DNA of 64,000 nucleotides from Cryobacterium sp. (GTDB lineage: Bacteria > Actinomycetota > Actinomycetes > Actinomycetales > Microbacteriaceae), in NCBI RefSeq assembly GCF_026786305.1, contig NZ_JAJAYI010000069.1:1-64000 (forward strand). Direction: 5' to 3'. The notes below the pieces were generated by a model, which was not told where the DNA came from, did not search any database, and saw nothing but the letters and a program-made list of their open reading frames with translations. The translations under genes were made by a program, and so were the position numbers. Of the stretch, positions 52,006 to 62,749 are shown piece by piece. Position 1 is the stretch's first letter, and every line of letters begins with the position of its first letter.

Positions 52006-53080
52006 ACCCGGCAACGCCGGCTCCAACAACACCACCGAACTGCGCTTCACCGTCGACGGCGTCGCCATGGTGCGCCTGCTCGGGCCCGAAGACCGCTACC
52101 TGAGTACCATCGAGGGCGCGTACCCGAACGTCGATGTGCACGTGCGCGGCAACGAGGTCACCCTCGCCGGCAGGGCCGACGACGTTTTGGCCGTGCGGCG
52201 CCTGATCGAAGAAATGCAGATGGCCCTCCGCACCGGCCACGACCTCGACGAGACCGAGGTCGTCACGGCTGCACGGATGCTCGCCGCGGACAGCTCCGTG
52301 AGCCCCTCCGCGCAGCTCGGCGCCCCCATTCTGACCGCGCGGGGCAAGAGTATCCGGGCCAAGTCGGTTGGCCAGAAAGACTACGTCGACGCGATCGACG
52401 ACAACACGATCGTGTTCGGCATCGGCCCGGCGGGTACCGGCAAGACCTACCTCGCCATGGCGAAGGCGGTGCGCGCCCTGCAGAACAAGGAGGTCGATCG
52501 CATCATCCTGACCCGGCCGGCCGTTGAGGCCGGTGAACGGCTCGGCTTTCTGCCGGGTACCCTCACCGACAAAATCGACCCCTACCTGCGGCCGCTCTAC
52601 GACGCACTCGGCGAAATGCTCGACCCCGAACTCATACCCAAGCTGCTCGCCGCTGGCACGATCGAGGTGGCCCCGCTCGCTTATATGCGTGGCCGTACCC
52701 TCAACGCGAGCTTCGTCGTGCTGGACGAAGCCCAGAACACCACGCCGGAACAGATGAAGATGTTCCTGACCCGCCTCGGCTTCGGCTCGAAGATGGTCAT
52801 CACCGGCGACGTCACCCAGATCGACCTGCCGGCTGGCACGAGCGGCCTGAAACTGGTCACCCGCGTGCTCGACGGGATCGACGACATCCACTTCGCCTAT
52901 TTGACCAGCGCCGACGTGGTGCGGCACTCGCTCGTCGGCCGCATCGTCGACGCCTATACCGAGTACGACGCGCAGAAGCAGGCTCTTCGCCAGGAGAGTG
53001 CTGAAGCCCGAGAATTTGCCACCCGCGGCGCCCAGCGCGTCGGCACGCCCGGCCGCAACCCGAAACGGAGTTCCAGTTGA
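51992..53080 (+). CDS. phoH: PhoH-like ATPase
   Basis: P-loop ATPase of the PhoH family, linked to RNA metabolism and always near ybeY. KH-like N-terminus, then Walker A GPAGTGKTY, RPAVEAGERLGFLPG and Walker B VVLDEAQN; VITGDVTQIDLP completes the signature. TTG 51992, just inside the HIT gene, has a GGGGGAGGA Shine-Dalgarno and gives the normal 362 residues. The stop overlaps the ybeY start (TTGA). Confidence 0.95.
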   Translation: MAPSKPGNAGSNNTTELRFTVDGVAMVRLLGPEDRYLSTIEGAYPNVDVHVRGNEVTLAGRADDVLAVRRLIEEMQMALRTGHDLDETEVVTAARMLAADSSVSPSAQLGAPILTARGKSIRAKSVGQKDYVDAIDDNTIVFGIGPAGTGKTYLAMAKAVRALQNKEVDRIILTRPAVEAGERLGFLPGTLTDKIDPYLRPLYDALGEMLDPELIPKLLAAGTIEVAPLAYMRGRTLNASFVVLDEAQNTTPEQMKMFLTRLGFGSKMVITGDVTQIDLPAGTSGLKLVTRVLDGIDDIHFAYLTSADVVRHSLVGRIVDAYTEYDAQKQALRQESAEAREFATRGAQRVGTPGRNPKRSSS

Positions 53081-53541
53081 GCATCGAAATCAACAACGAG
53101 TCGGCCATTCCGGTCGATGAGTCCGCCATTTTGCGTCTCGCTGCCTTCGCGCTCGACACCATGCACGTACACGCCGACGCGGAGCTCGCCATCGTGCTCG
53201 TCGACGAGGGGGCCATGGAGCAGCTGCACGTGCAGTGGATGGACGAACCGGGTCCCACCGACGTGCTGAGCTTTCCGATGGACGAACTGCGCCCCGGTAC
53301 CGAGGAGCAGGAGACCCCGCCCGGACTGCTCGGTGATATTGTGCTGTGCCCGCAGGTCGCCCAGTCCCAGGCCGAGACCGCCGGCCACAGCACCCTCGAC
53401 GAGCTGCTGCTGCTGACGACCCACGGCGTGCTGCACCTGCTCGGCTTCGACCACGCGGAACCGGCGGAAGAGAAAGAGATGTTCGGCATCCAGCGCGACA
53501 TTCTCATCGGCTTCTCCGTGCAGGAACGACAACGCCCCTGA
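53077..53541 (+). CDS. ybeY: rRNA maturation endoribonuclease YbeY
   Basis: Zinc-dependent RNase for 16S 3' end maturation and ribosome quality control. The metal site HxxxHxxxxxH is HGVLHLLGFDH; SFPMDE and LGDIVLCP precede it. 154 residues. TTG start overlaps the phoH stop, and its stop overlaps the corC start by one base, so all are coupled. Confidence 0.96.
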   Translation: MSIEINNESAIPVDESAILRLAAFALDTMHVHADAELAIVLVDEGAMEQLHVQWMDEPGPTDVLSFPMDELRPGTEEQETPPGLLGDIVLCPQVAQSQAETAGHSTLDELLLLTTHGVLHLLGFDHAEPAEEKEMFGIQRDILIGFSVQERQRP

Positions 53542-54899
53542 TGCACATCGTGTGGTTTATTTATGCGGCCGTGATCCTGGTGGTGTTCGCCGGGCTCATG
53601 GCGGCCGTTGACGCAGCGATCACGTCCCAATCTCGGGCCGATATCGCGAGCCTGGTGGCGAATCATCGCGCCAAACGGTCGCTGCAGGCCATCGCCGACG
53701 ATACCGGCGCGCACCTGAACGCGATCAACTTCATTCGAATCACCGCCGAGACCACGGCGGCTGTTCTGGTGACCCTGGTTTTCGCGACTACCATCGACGC
53801 CCTCTGGCTTGCCCTCATGCTCTCGGCGCTCATCATGACCTCGGTATCGTTCGTGCTGGTCGGCGCGAGCCCGCGCAGCGTTGGACGTGCCCATCCGATC
53901 AACCTGCTGACCGCAAGCGCCCTGGTCGTGCACTTCGTGCGCGTGCTGCTCGGCCCGATCGCCAACGCCCTCGTCGCCCTCGGCAACCGGGTCACTCCCG
54001 GCCGCACCAAGCTCGCCACCTTCACCTCCGAAGACCAGCTGCTCAGCATGGTGGACGAGGCCACCGAGCTCGACGTGATCGAGGAAGACGACCGCGAACT
54101 CATCCACTCCATCTTTGAGTTCAGCGAGACGGTCGTGCGCGAAGTGATGATTCCCCGCACCGATATGATCACCATCGACGCCGACGCGAGCATTGATGCG
54201 GCCATGGGCCTGTTCCTGAGCAGCGGCACCTCCCGCGTGCCCGTTCGGGGCGGTGAGGTCGACGACATCGCCGGCATTCTGTACCTGCGCGACGTCGCCC
54301 GGCTGGTGTTTGAGCGACCGATGAACGCCCTCCAGCTCACCGTGGCCGATCTGGCCCGGCCGGCCGTCTTCGTGCCCGAGTCAAAGAAGGGCGACGACAT
54401 GCTGCGGCAGATGCAGCTGGAGTCCAACCACCTGGCCATGGTGGTTGACGAGTACGGCGGAATCGCGGGACTGGTCACCCTCGAAGACCTGATTGAGGAG
54501 CTCGTCGGCGATATCTCCGACGAATACGACCGCGACGTGGTCGAGTTCGAAGACCTCGGTGACGGGCATTTTCGGGTGAGCGCCCGACTGCCGGTCGACG
54601 AGCTGGGCGAGCTGTTCAATCTCGAACTCGACGACGACGATGTCGACTCGGTGGGTGGCCTGCTGGCCAAGGCCCTCGGACGACTGCCCGTGGCCGGGTC
54701 GGTCGCCACGGTGAGTGGCTTGAACCTCACCGCCGAGCGCACCGAAGGCCGCCGCAAGCGCATCAGCACCGTGCTGGTGGAACGCGATGAAGCTTTGATT
54801 GAGGCGCAGACCGCATTCCTCACGGCGCCGAGCAGTTACAGCAGCAGTAGCAACACAGGCGCACGCACCGTGTCAGATGATGAAGGAGAACGGTCATGA
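53541..54899 (+). CDS. Hemolysin/CorC family protein (CNNM-type transporter, DUF21 + CBS)
   Basis: Membrane protein related to Mg2+ transporters/CorC: DUF21 membrane domain (about 1-150, four helices), paired CBS domains (about 195-315, with EVMIPRTDMITID and LESNHLAMVVDEYGGIAGLVTLEDLIEELVGDI-like sequence) and a C-terminal CorC_HlyC domain (about 330-420). A Ser-rich tail ends it. ATG 53541 starts in the ybeY stop. Function in ion homeostasis is inferred from family. Confidence 0.92.
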   Translation: MHIVWFIYAAVILVVFAGLMAAVDAAITSQSRADIASLVANHRAKRSLQAIADDTGAHLNAINFIRITAETTAAVLVTLVFATTIDALWLALMLSALIMTSVSFVLVGASPRSVGRAHPINLLTASALVVHFVRVLLGPIANALVALGNRVTPGRTKLATFTSEDQLLSMVDEATELDVIEEDDRELIHSIFEFSETVVREVMIPRTDMITIDADASIDAAMGLFLSSGTSRVPVRGGEVDDIAGILYLRDVARLVFERPMNALQLTVADLARPAVFVPESKKGDDMLRQMQLESNHLAMVVDEYGGIAGLVTLEDLIEELVGDISDEYDRDVVEFEDLGDGHFRVSARLPVDELGELFNLELDDDDVDSVGGLLAKALGRLPVAGSVATVSGLNLTAERTEGRRKRISTVLVERDEALIEAQTAFLTAPSSYSSSSNTGARTVSDDEGERS

Positions 54900-55813
54900 C
54901 CGCAACAATTGAGCCCCACCCCGCCGGGTACCGTGCGGGATTCGTCTCGTTCGTGGGACGCCCCAACGTGGGCAAGTCCACCCTGACGAACGCACTGGTG
55001 GGTGAGAAAGTTGCGATCACCTCGTCGAAGCCGCAAACCACGCGCCGCGCCATTCGCGGCATCGTGCATCAGAAGAACGGTCAGCTCATTCTGGTCGACA
55101 CCCCCGGCATCCACCGCCCCCGCACTCTCCTCGGCGAGCGCCTCAACAGCCTCGTTACGGCGACCCTCGCCGGCGTCGACGTGATCGGTCTGTGCGTTCC
55201 GGCCAACGAGCCGATCGGCCCGGGCGACAAATTCATCAATGAGCAACTGGATGCCTTCCCGCGAGCCAAAAAGGTCGCCATCGTCACCAAGATTGACGCA
55301 TCCTCCAAAACCAACGTCGCCAATCAGCTGCTCGCCGTTTCGCAGTTGCGGGATTGGGAGGCGATCGTGCCGATCTCCTCGACCAGCCGCATCCAATTGG
55401 ATACCCTCGCGACCGAACTGCTGCGCCTCCTGCCGTACGCGGATGCACCGCTCTACCCGGCTGACGCGGTCACCGACGAGACACTCGAATCGCGCATCTC
55501 CGAATTTATCCGCGAGGCCGCTCTGGAGGGTGTCACCGACGAACTGCCGCACTCGATCGCGGTGACCATCGACGACATCATTGAGCGGGACGATCAGGAA
55601 CTGGTCGAGATTTACGCCAACCTGTTCGTGGAACGAGACAGCCAGAAGGGCATCATCATCGGCAAGTCGGGCAGCCGACTGAAGGATGTCGGCACCCGCG
55701 CCCGCAAGCAGATCGAACCGCTCGTTGGCAAGCGCGTGTTTCTGTCGCTGCGGGTAAAGATCGCCAAGGAATGGCAGCGCGATCCGAAGCAGCTCGGCCG
55801 CCTCGGCTTCTAG
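54896..55813 (+). CDS. era: GTPase Era
   Basis: GTPase for 30S assembly that binds the 16S 3' end. G1 GRPNVGKST, the G2 threonines in SSKPQTTRR, G3 DTPGIHRP and G4 TKID are intact; the C-terminal KH domain includes ERDSQKGIIIGKSGSRLKDVGTRAR. 305 residues. ATG in the corC stop (ATGA). It ends the block that runs from hrcA. Confidence 0.97.
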   Translation: MTATIEPHPAGYRAGFVSFVGRPNVGKSTLTNALVGEKVAITSSKPQTTRRAIRGIVHQKNGQLILVDTPGIHRPRTLLGERLNSLVTATLAGVDVIGLCVPANEPIGPGDKFINEQLDAFPRAKKVAIVTKIDASSKTNVANQLLAVSQLRDWEAIVPISSTSRIQLDTLATELLRLLPYADAPLYPADAVTDETLESRISEFIREAALEGVTDELPHSIAVTIDDIIERDDQELVEIYANLFVERDSQKGIIIGKSGSRLKDVGTRARKQIEPLVGKRVFLSLRVKIAKEWQRDPKQLGRLGF

Positions 55814-55867
55814 CGAATCAGCCGGTTGGTACCCGCGGCTGGGCGGCTTCCGTACTCTGGCTGTGAG

Positions 55868-55873
55868 TAGGCT
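55868..55873 (+). promoter_or_regulatory. Predicted -10 box TAGGCT upstream of the esterase gene
   Basis: TAGGCT lies 97 bases before the esterase ATG, predicting a 5' leader of about 90 bases. A 29-codon ORF from GTG 55885 runs through this leader and ends in TGA overlapping the esterase ATG. Confidence 0.4.
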
Positions 55874-55970
55874 GCAATCGAGCCGTGGCTTACCCGGGTT
55901 GCGGCCGACAAAGTAGCCGCGAGGGGCGCGGAACGACTCCGCAATGCCACAATGAATTCGGAGGCCCCGG

Positions 55971-57311
55971 ATGAACTCGCTGTTGCTCGATGTCAGTCCG
56001 CTCGATGTCAGTCCGCTCGATGTCAACCTCACCGACGCTCCGTTCCTCGCGACGCTCTACGGCGTCACCGGCCTCGCGCTACTGCTCGTGCTGCTCGGTC
56101 CGACCGGCGTGCGTCGCGCCGTCGTTACCGTTATCGGCGCCGTGATCGGTGCAGCCTCCGGTTGGGTGCTGGCCTGGTTCGTCAGTGACGTCTGGGATCC
56201 GTGGGGAGTGTCACTGTCCATCGGCACCCGGCTCTGGACCACCGCTCTGTTTGCCAGCGTCGCGATTGTGCTGCTGAACCTGCGCGGTCAGGTTCGATGG
56301 CGGCAAGTAGTCGCCATCTGTGCCCTACCGCTCTGCCTGCTGAGCGCCGCGACCGGTATCAACGCCGATGTTGGCCAGTTTCCCACCCTGCGCGTGGCTC
56401 TCGGTCTGGCCACCTACGCACCACTTGACCGGGCGCTCGCCAGCGGGCAGGGCGGCACGCACGTGGCCGGCACCACTGGCAGCACCGGTTCCTCAACCGG
56501 CACCGTCGGCACCGTCACCATCCCGGGGACGGTTTCAGGATTCGCCGCCCGCTCCGCCATGGTCTACCTGCCGCCAGCGGCAACGGGCACCAAAGCGCCC
56601 GCGCTACCCGTGGTCGAGATGCTCTCGGGCCAACCCGGCAGCCCGAGCGACGTGTTCACGGCCGGCGGTCTGGCCGATATTCTCGACCGGTACGCCCAGG
56701 CACACTCCGGCCTGGCCCCCATCGTCGTGGTTCCCGACCAGCTCGGTTCTCCTAAAAGCAATCCAATGTGCGTGGATTCTGCGCTCGGCCAGGTAGACAG
56801 CTATCTCACCATCGATGTTCCGGCCTGGATCCGCGCGCACCTGCATGTGAGGGACCAGCCGAATGGCTGGACCATCGCCGGATTCTCCCAGGGTGGCACG
56901 TGTTCAATTCAGCTTGGAGCCGCGCATCCGCAGCTGTTCGGTACGATTTTAGACATCGCGGGAGAGCTCGTTCCCAAATACGGAAGCGAGGCGCATACGG
57001 TGGCAGCCGGTTTCGGCGGCAGCGCCGCCGCCTACGCCGCAGCAGCACCGACCGCTCTCCTCGCCGCGCACGCACCGTACGGCGCCCTCGGAGCGATCTT
57101 CGTCGTCGGCGACGGTGACCTGCGCTTTCTGCCCGGGGTGCACGCGCTAGCGGATGCTGCCAAGCGGGCCGGCGTTGACACCCACCTGTTCGTGTCACCC
57201 GGCACGGCCCACGACTGGCACACCGTTGACTACGCCTGGGCCACAGCACTGCCCGTCATCGCCGCCCGCACCGCTTTGCTCGCGCCCGACGCCGGGGCGC
57301 TGACACGATGA
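55971..57311 (+). CDS. Membrane-anchored alpha/beta-hydrolase fold esterase
   Basis: 446 residues: an N-terminal triple LDV(S/N) pentapeptide from a 15-bp repeat, about four membrane helices (about 22-145), and an extracytoplasmic esterase domain of the Esterase-D/antigen-85 type with YLPPAATGTKAPALPVVEML, nucleophile S306 in GFSQGG and the histidine in GTAHDWHTVDYAW. It overlaps the MprF-like gene by four bases. Esterases encoded with MprF-type genes are known to hydrolyse aminoacylated lipids, so that role is plausible here. GGAGG Shine-Dalgarno. Confidence 0.86.
   Translation: MNSLLLDVSPLDVSPLDVNLTDAPFLATLYGVTGLALLLVLLGPTGVRRAVVTVIGAVIGAASGWVLAWFVSDVWDPWGVSLSIGTRLWTTALFASVAIVLLNLRGQVRWRQVVAICALPLCLLSAATGINADVGQFPTLRVALGLATYAPLDRALASGQGGTHVAGTTGSTGSSTGTVGTVTIPGTVSGFAARSAMVYLPPAATGTKAPALPVVEMLSGQPGSPSDVFTAGGLADILDRYAQAHSGLAPIVVVPDQLGSPKSNPMCVDSALGQVDSYLTIDVPAWIRAHLHVRDQPNGWTIAGFSQGGTCSIQLGAAHPQLFGTILDIAGELVPKYGSEAHTVAAGFGGSAAAYAAAAPTALLAAHAPYGALGAIFVVGDGDLRFLPGVHALADAAKRAGVDTHLFVSPGTAHDWHTVDYAWATALPVIAARTALLAPDAGALTR
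55986..56030 (+). repeat. In-frame 15-bp tandem repeat, three units, at the esterase N-terminus
   Basis: CTCGATGTCAGTCCG at 55986 and 56001 (identical), and a diverged copy at 56016, encode LDVSP-LDVSP-LDVNL. Confidence 0.9.
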
Positions 57312-59857
57312 CCCGAAACAGAATCGAGAGTGAATCCAGAAAGCGCGTCCCCACGAAACCGATCCCGGCGCGAGGCGTCGGGATCGGATCGTTCGGGCGG
57401 TTCGCGGCTCGGCGCCCGTTCGCCCTCGCCTACGCCGGGTCCCTACTCGTCGTCGCGCTGGTCAGCGGGGTGATCTCGGGGCCGTCTCGAGACATCCGTC
57501 TTCTCTTCGGCACCGGCTACGAGTCGGTCATCGAACTCGGTCACTGGTGGTCGCCGCTCACCTCAACGTTCTTCGTCGACAACGGCGCCGAACTGGTGCT
57601 GGCGCTGGCCGGCGCTGTGATCCTACTGGGTTTCGCCGAGCGGCTGATGGGCACCCGGCGCACCGTGATCGCCTTTCTGGCAACGGCGATTCTCGGTGCG
57701 ACGATCGGCCTCGGTGCCCAGTACCTCGGTGTGGCGGGCGGGGAGATGTGGTCGCGCGGTGTGAGCGAGTTGTGGGCGATCGACCCTTTCACCCCCATCT
57801 TTGGCAGCGCTATGGCGGCCAGTTACTTCGTCGGGCCGCTCTGGCGTCGCCGCATCCGCGTGCTGGGGCTGTCGACGGTGCTCGTGCTCGTGCTGTATTC
57901 CGGCCAGCCCTCCGACCTCTATCGGATGCTGGCCGTGGCGGTCGGGCTCGGTGTGGGCTGGCTGTTTCGCCCGACACTCCGTGTCACGTCGTGGCGGCGC
58001 AGTTCCGACCACGAAACCCGCACCCTGCTGGCCGCCATTGTCGGCATGGTCGCCGTCGGCCCGGTCATCACCATCTTCTCAGGGGCAAGGTTCGGTCTGC
58101 TCGCACCGCTTGGCCTGCTGTTCTCCCAGGACGTACCGACGGCGGGGGAGGTCGTTGACCGCTGCCTGCTCGGTGACGTGACCCGGCAGTGCGTGCAGGA
58201 ACTCAGCCTCGAACGCATCGGCGGGGCCGGGCCGGTACTGGTGAGCCTGCTGCCTCTGCTCACCCTCGTCGTTGCCGCTGTCGGGCTCGCCCGCGGTCGA
58301 CGGTTCGCCGCGTGGCTCGCCATCACGATCAACACCGGGCTCGCCCTGCTCGCCGCCTGGTATTACGGGCTGTTGCCCCTTTCCGGGCAGGCCTACGTCT
58401 GGCAATGGCAGTCCGGCCGGTACTGGGAGGTCACGCTCATCCTCGTGGTCTCGGTGCTCATTCCCCTCGCCGTGGCCCTCGTCATCCTCGGCAACCTGCG
58501 CCGCTTTCCGGTCTACTCCCGCGCCGGCCAGCGGCGGCGGTTTCTCCTGGTCACCCTCGGCAGCTTCGCCGCCCTCGTCCCGTTCTATGTCGGTGTCGGC
58601 TGGCTGCTTCGCGACCATTTTCGGCCCGCGGTCAGCCTGCTCGACTTGCTGGCGGATGTTCCCGAACGATTCATTCCGGTCGGCTTCCTGCGTCTGGAAC
58701 GGGTGTCGTTCCTTCCGACCGACCCCCTCGCCACCGCCCTGTACGACGGAGTCGGTGCTGTCTTCTGGATCGTCGTTTTCGTTGGAGCGATCGTCTGCCT
58801 GCAGAGCGCCGCCGTCGGGCCGACCGCCGACTCGCCGGCGCGGCTGCGCACCCTGCTGTCCGCCCATGGCGGCGGATCGCTCGGGTTCATGACCACGTGG
58901 ACCGGCAACTCCCTGTGGTTCACCGCGAGCGGACGCACCGCGATCGCCTACCGCGTCGTGAACAGCATCGCCATCACCACGTCAGAACCGGTCGGACCAT
59001 CTTCTGAGGCGTCCGACGCTGTCGCATCCTTCGCCCGGATGTGCGATGACCGCGGCTGGGTGCCGGTGTTCTACAGCCTGCACGAGAGTTGGCACCCCGT
59101 ATTCGACGCGATGGGCTGGCACACCATGCAGGTGGGGGAGGAGACGCTGCTGCGCCCGAGCAGCTGGAGCACCACGGGAAAAAAGTGGCAGGACATCCGC
59201 ACGTCGATCAATCGTGCCGACCGCGCCGGCGTGCGGGCGATCTGGACCAGTTACCGGGCGCTGTCACTGGCGGCGACGACCCAAATCGCGGAGATCTCGG
59301 AGCAGTGGGTTCAAGAGAAGGAACTCCCCGAACTGGGGTTCACCCTCGGTGGCCTCGACGAACTGCGTGACCCCGCCGTGCGCCTCATGCTCGCCGTCGA
59401 CAGCGCAGACCGCGTGCACGCCGTGACCAGCTGGCTGCCAACCTACCGGGAGGGAGTCATAGTCGGCTGGACCCTGGACTTCATGCGGCGTCGGCCAGAC
59501 AGCATCAACGGTGTGATGGAGTTTTTGATCGCACAAACGGCGGAGCGGATGCAGGAGACCGCGCAGATTCAGTTTCTCAGCCTGTCCGTAGCACCGCTCG
59601 CCCAATCCTCCGGGCCACGGCAGGGCGGCGTCGCAGACCGCCTGCTGGACTATCTCGGTCGTACGCTTGAACCGGTCTACGGATTTCGGTCGCTGCTGCT
59701 GTTCAAACGCAAATTCCAGCCGGAGTTTGCCCCCGTTTTCATGGCCTTCCCCGACCCGGTCGAACTTCCGGAGATCGGGCTGGCGCTGGCGAAGGCCTAC
59801 CTGCCAAGCCTCTCGATGCGCGACGTCGTGACCCTGATGCGCGGACGCGGCCAGTAG
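57308..59857 (+). CDS. MprF-like phosphatidylglycerol aminoacyltransferase family protein (DUF2156)
   Basis: 849 residues. A long membrane region (about 28-510) begins with a part that resembles a rhomboid fold (HWWSPLTSTFF, then a DPFTPIFGSAMAASY stretch) without a clear Ser-His pair. The C-terminal DUF2156/MprF catalytic domain (about 515-845) has GKKWQDIRTSINRADRAG, VVGWTLDFMRR-like and LSLSVAPLAQ motifs. MprF enzymes transfer an amino acid from tRNA to phosphatidylglycerol, lowering surface charge. The amino acid (Lys, Ala or other) cannot be told. Coupled to the upstream esterase gene. Confidence 0.85.
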   Translation: MTRNRIESESRKRVPTKPIPARGVGIGSFGRFAARRPFALAYAGSLLVVALVSGVISGPSRDIRLLFGTGYESVIELGHWWSPLTSTFFVDNGAELVLALAGAVILLGFAERLMGTRRTVIAFLATAILGATIGLGAQYLGVAGGEMWSRGVSELWAIDPFTPIFGSAMAASYFVGPLWRRRIRVLGLSTVLVLVLYSGQPSDLYRMLAVAVGLGVGWLFRPTLRVTSWRRSSDHETRTLLAAIVGMVAVGPVITIFSGARFGLLAPLGLLFSQDVPTAGEVVDRCLLGDVTRQCVQELSLERIGGAGPVLVSLLPLLTLVVAAVGLARGRRFAAWLAITINTGLALLAAWYYGLLPLSGQAYVWQWQSGRYWEVTLILVVSVLIPLAVALVILGNLRRFPVYSRAGQRRRFLLVTLGSFAALVPFYVGVGWLLRDHFRPAVSLLDLLADVPERFIPVGFLRLERVSFLPTDPLATALYDGVGAVFWIVVFVGAIVCLQSAAVGPTADSPARLRTLLSAHGGGSLGFMTTWTGNSLWFTASGRTAIAYRVVNSIAITTSEPVGPSSEASDAVASFARMCDDRGWVPVFYSLHESWHPVFDAMGWHTMQVGEETLLRPSSWSTTGKKWQDIRTSINRADRAGVRAIWTSYRALSLAATTQIAEISEQWVQEKELPELGFTLGGLDELRDPAVRLMLAVDSADRVHAVTSWLPTYREGVIVGWTLDFMRRRPDSINGVMEFLIAQTAERMQETAQIQFLSLSVAPLAQSSGPRQGGVADRLLDYLGRTLEPVYGFRSLLLFKRKFQPEFAPVFMAFPDPVELPEIGLALAKAYLPSLSMRDVVTLMRGRGQ

Positions 59858-59913
59858 CATCCGCTGGCAGATGGGCGGCAGCAACCCGTGGTATCAGCGC
59901 GGCCAAACGGTGC

Positions 59914-59919
59914 TAGCCT
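59914..59919 (+). promoter_or_regulatory. Predicted -10 box TAGCCT for the leuA leader transcript
   Basis: TAGCCT ends 6 bases before the GTG of the leader ORF at 59926, so the leader peptide would be translated from the very 5' end of the mRNA. Confidence 0.6.
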
Positions 59920-59925
59920 GAACCC

Positions 59926-59954
59926 GTGTTGAACGGTGCGCTCTTCCTTAGCTG

Positions 59955-59970
<16 letters not shown>
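59926..59970 (+). CDS. leuA leader peptide
   Basis: A 14-codon ORF encodes MLNGALFLSCRDES. Three of the first eight codons are leucine (TTG, CTC, CTT), fitting a leucine-sensing attenuator peptide. The codons for CRDE form the 5' arm of a perfect 10-bp hairpin. It is preceded by a -10 box at leaderless spacing and followed 65 bases later by leuA. Confidence 0.72.
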
Positions 59971-61802
<1,832 letters not shown>

Positions 61803-61831
61803 CGCCGCAGCATCCGTTAGGCGCAGCACAC

Positions 61832-61871
61832 ACGAAAGCCCAGACTCGTCACTGAGGGTCTGGGCTTTCGT
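61832..61871. terminator. Bidirectional terminator between leuA and the convergent hypothetical gene
   Basis: A 14-bp stem (ACGAAAGCCCAGAC at 61832-61845 with GTCTGGGCTTTCGT at 61858-61871) and a 12-base loop. The stem base is A/T-rich on both sides, so it can serve leuA and the gene on the other strand. Confidence 0.88.
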
Positions 61872-61904
61872 TGCACCATCCGGGTGCGGTCAAGGGGCTG
61901 ACGA

Positions 61905-62582
61905 TCAGGCCAGGACGGGCAGGTGCACCGTTCGGTTCGTCGTGCGCGCACCCAGCAGGGCCTTGCAATCGTCGATCGCGTGATCAAGCAGGGTATACAA
62001 CCGAGCGTCCGGGTCGGCGACGCAGGCCTCACCGATGCCCTGCACGGCGACGCGGATGATCGTGTCGGCGGTGCGCGGCGTGAACTTGGTGTGCGACCAG
62101 GAATGCACGCTCCCGATGAAGTTACGGGCCCAGCGTTCGGCATCGGGAGCTTCGTCGAGGGCGGCCCGAACGAGGGGGCGCACCCGCAGGGCGAGCGCCG
62201 GATCAAGAACGGATGCGCTTCGCTCGCAGGTCAGAACCCCCACGGCGAGTGCGCGCTGCCGTTCCAGGCTCGCCACCGGCAGCGCTTCGCACCCGGCACG
62301 CAGCGCGACAGCGACCTCCACGCGCTTATCGGAACCGGTCAGGCCGATCACCGACGGGATCAGCAGCGTGAGCCGCGACCGGGCGTCGTCGGAGCTGCAG
62401 TCGTTGACCATGCGAGCCAGCGAGGCGAGCACCGGATGGGTGCAAGCGGGGTGGTCGCTCCAGGACTCGCCAGCGAGGTAGGAGGCGAATTCCATGAAGC
62501 AGCCACCGCTCTTGGGAGTGCGGTGCTTGCCACGCGAGAGCACGGGCATAATGTCGGGCAGGCTGCCCTGGACTGGTTTCAT
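61905..62582 (-). CDS. Hypothetical protein
   Basis: Not recognised. 225 residues from ATG 62582, which has a GGAGG Shine-Dalgarno 5 bases upstream; an ATG four codons earlier lacks one. No membrane segment or signal peptide. It is soluble, alpha-helical in appearance and Ala/Arg-rich, with five cysteines (near GGCFMEF, HPACTHP, NDCSSDD and later). The N-terminal part MEFASYLAGESWSDHP and the helical SVIGLTGSDKRVEVAVALRAG look like real, conserved protein rather than shadow. Own transcript, ending at the leuA terminator. Confidence 0.75.
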   Translation of the reverse strand: MKPVQGSLPDIMPVLSRGKHRTPKSGGCFMEFASYLAGESWSDHPACTHPVLASLARMVNDCSSDDARSRLTLLIPSVIGLTGSDKRVEVAVALRAGCEALPVASLERQRALAVGVLTCERSASVLDPALALRVRPLVRAALDEAPDAERWARNFIGSVHSWSHTKFTPRTADTIIRVAVQGIGEACVADPDARLYTLLDHAIDDCKALLGARTTNRTVHLPVLA

Positions 62583-62738
62583 GAAAACCTCCATACCATG
62601 GGGACGAGTACCCCCAAGTCTCCCCCCGTCCGGCCCGAAAAACCAGAGCCAGGCGAGACTAGTGACAAAATGTCAGCAACACCGTCAGCCGGTTCTTCGG
62701 GCCGCCACGCCGTGACCACATCTACCGCGGCGGGGTGG

Positions 62739-62744
62739 GATAAT
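62739..62744 (+). promoter_or_regulatory. Predicted -10 box GATAAT, leaderless recO
   Basis: GATAAT ends 5 bases before the recO GTG at 62750; no Shine-Dalgarno. Confidence 0.5.
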
Positions 62745-62749
62745 TACCT

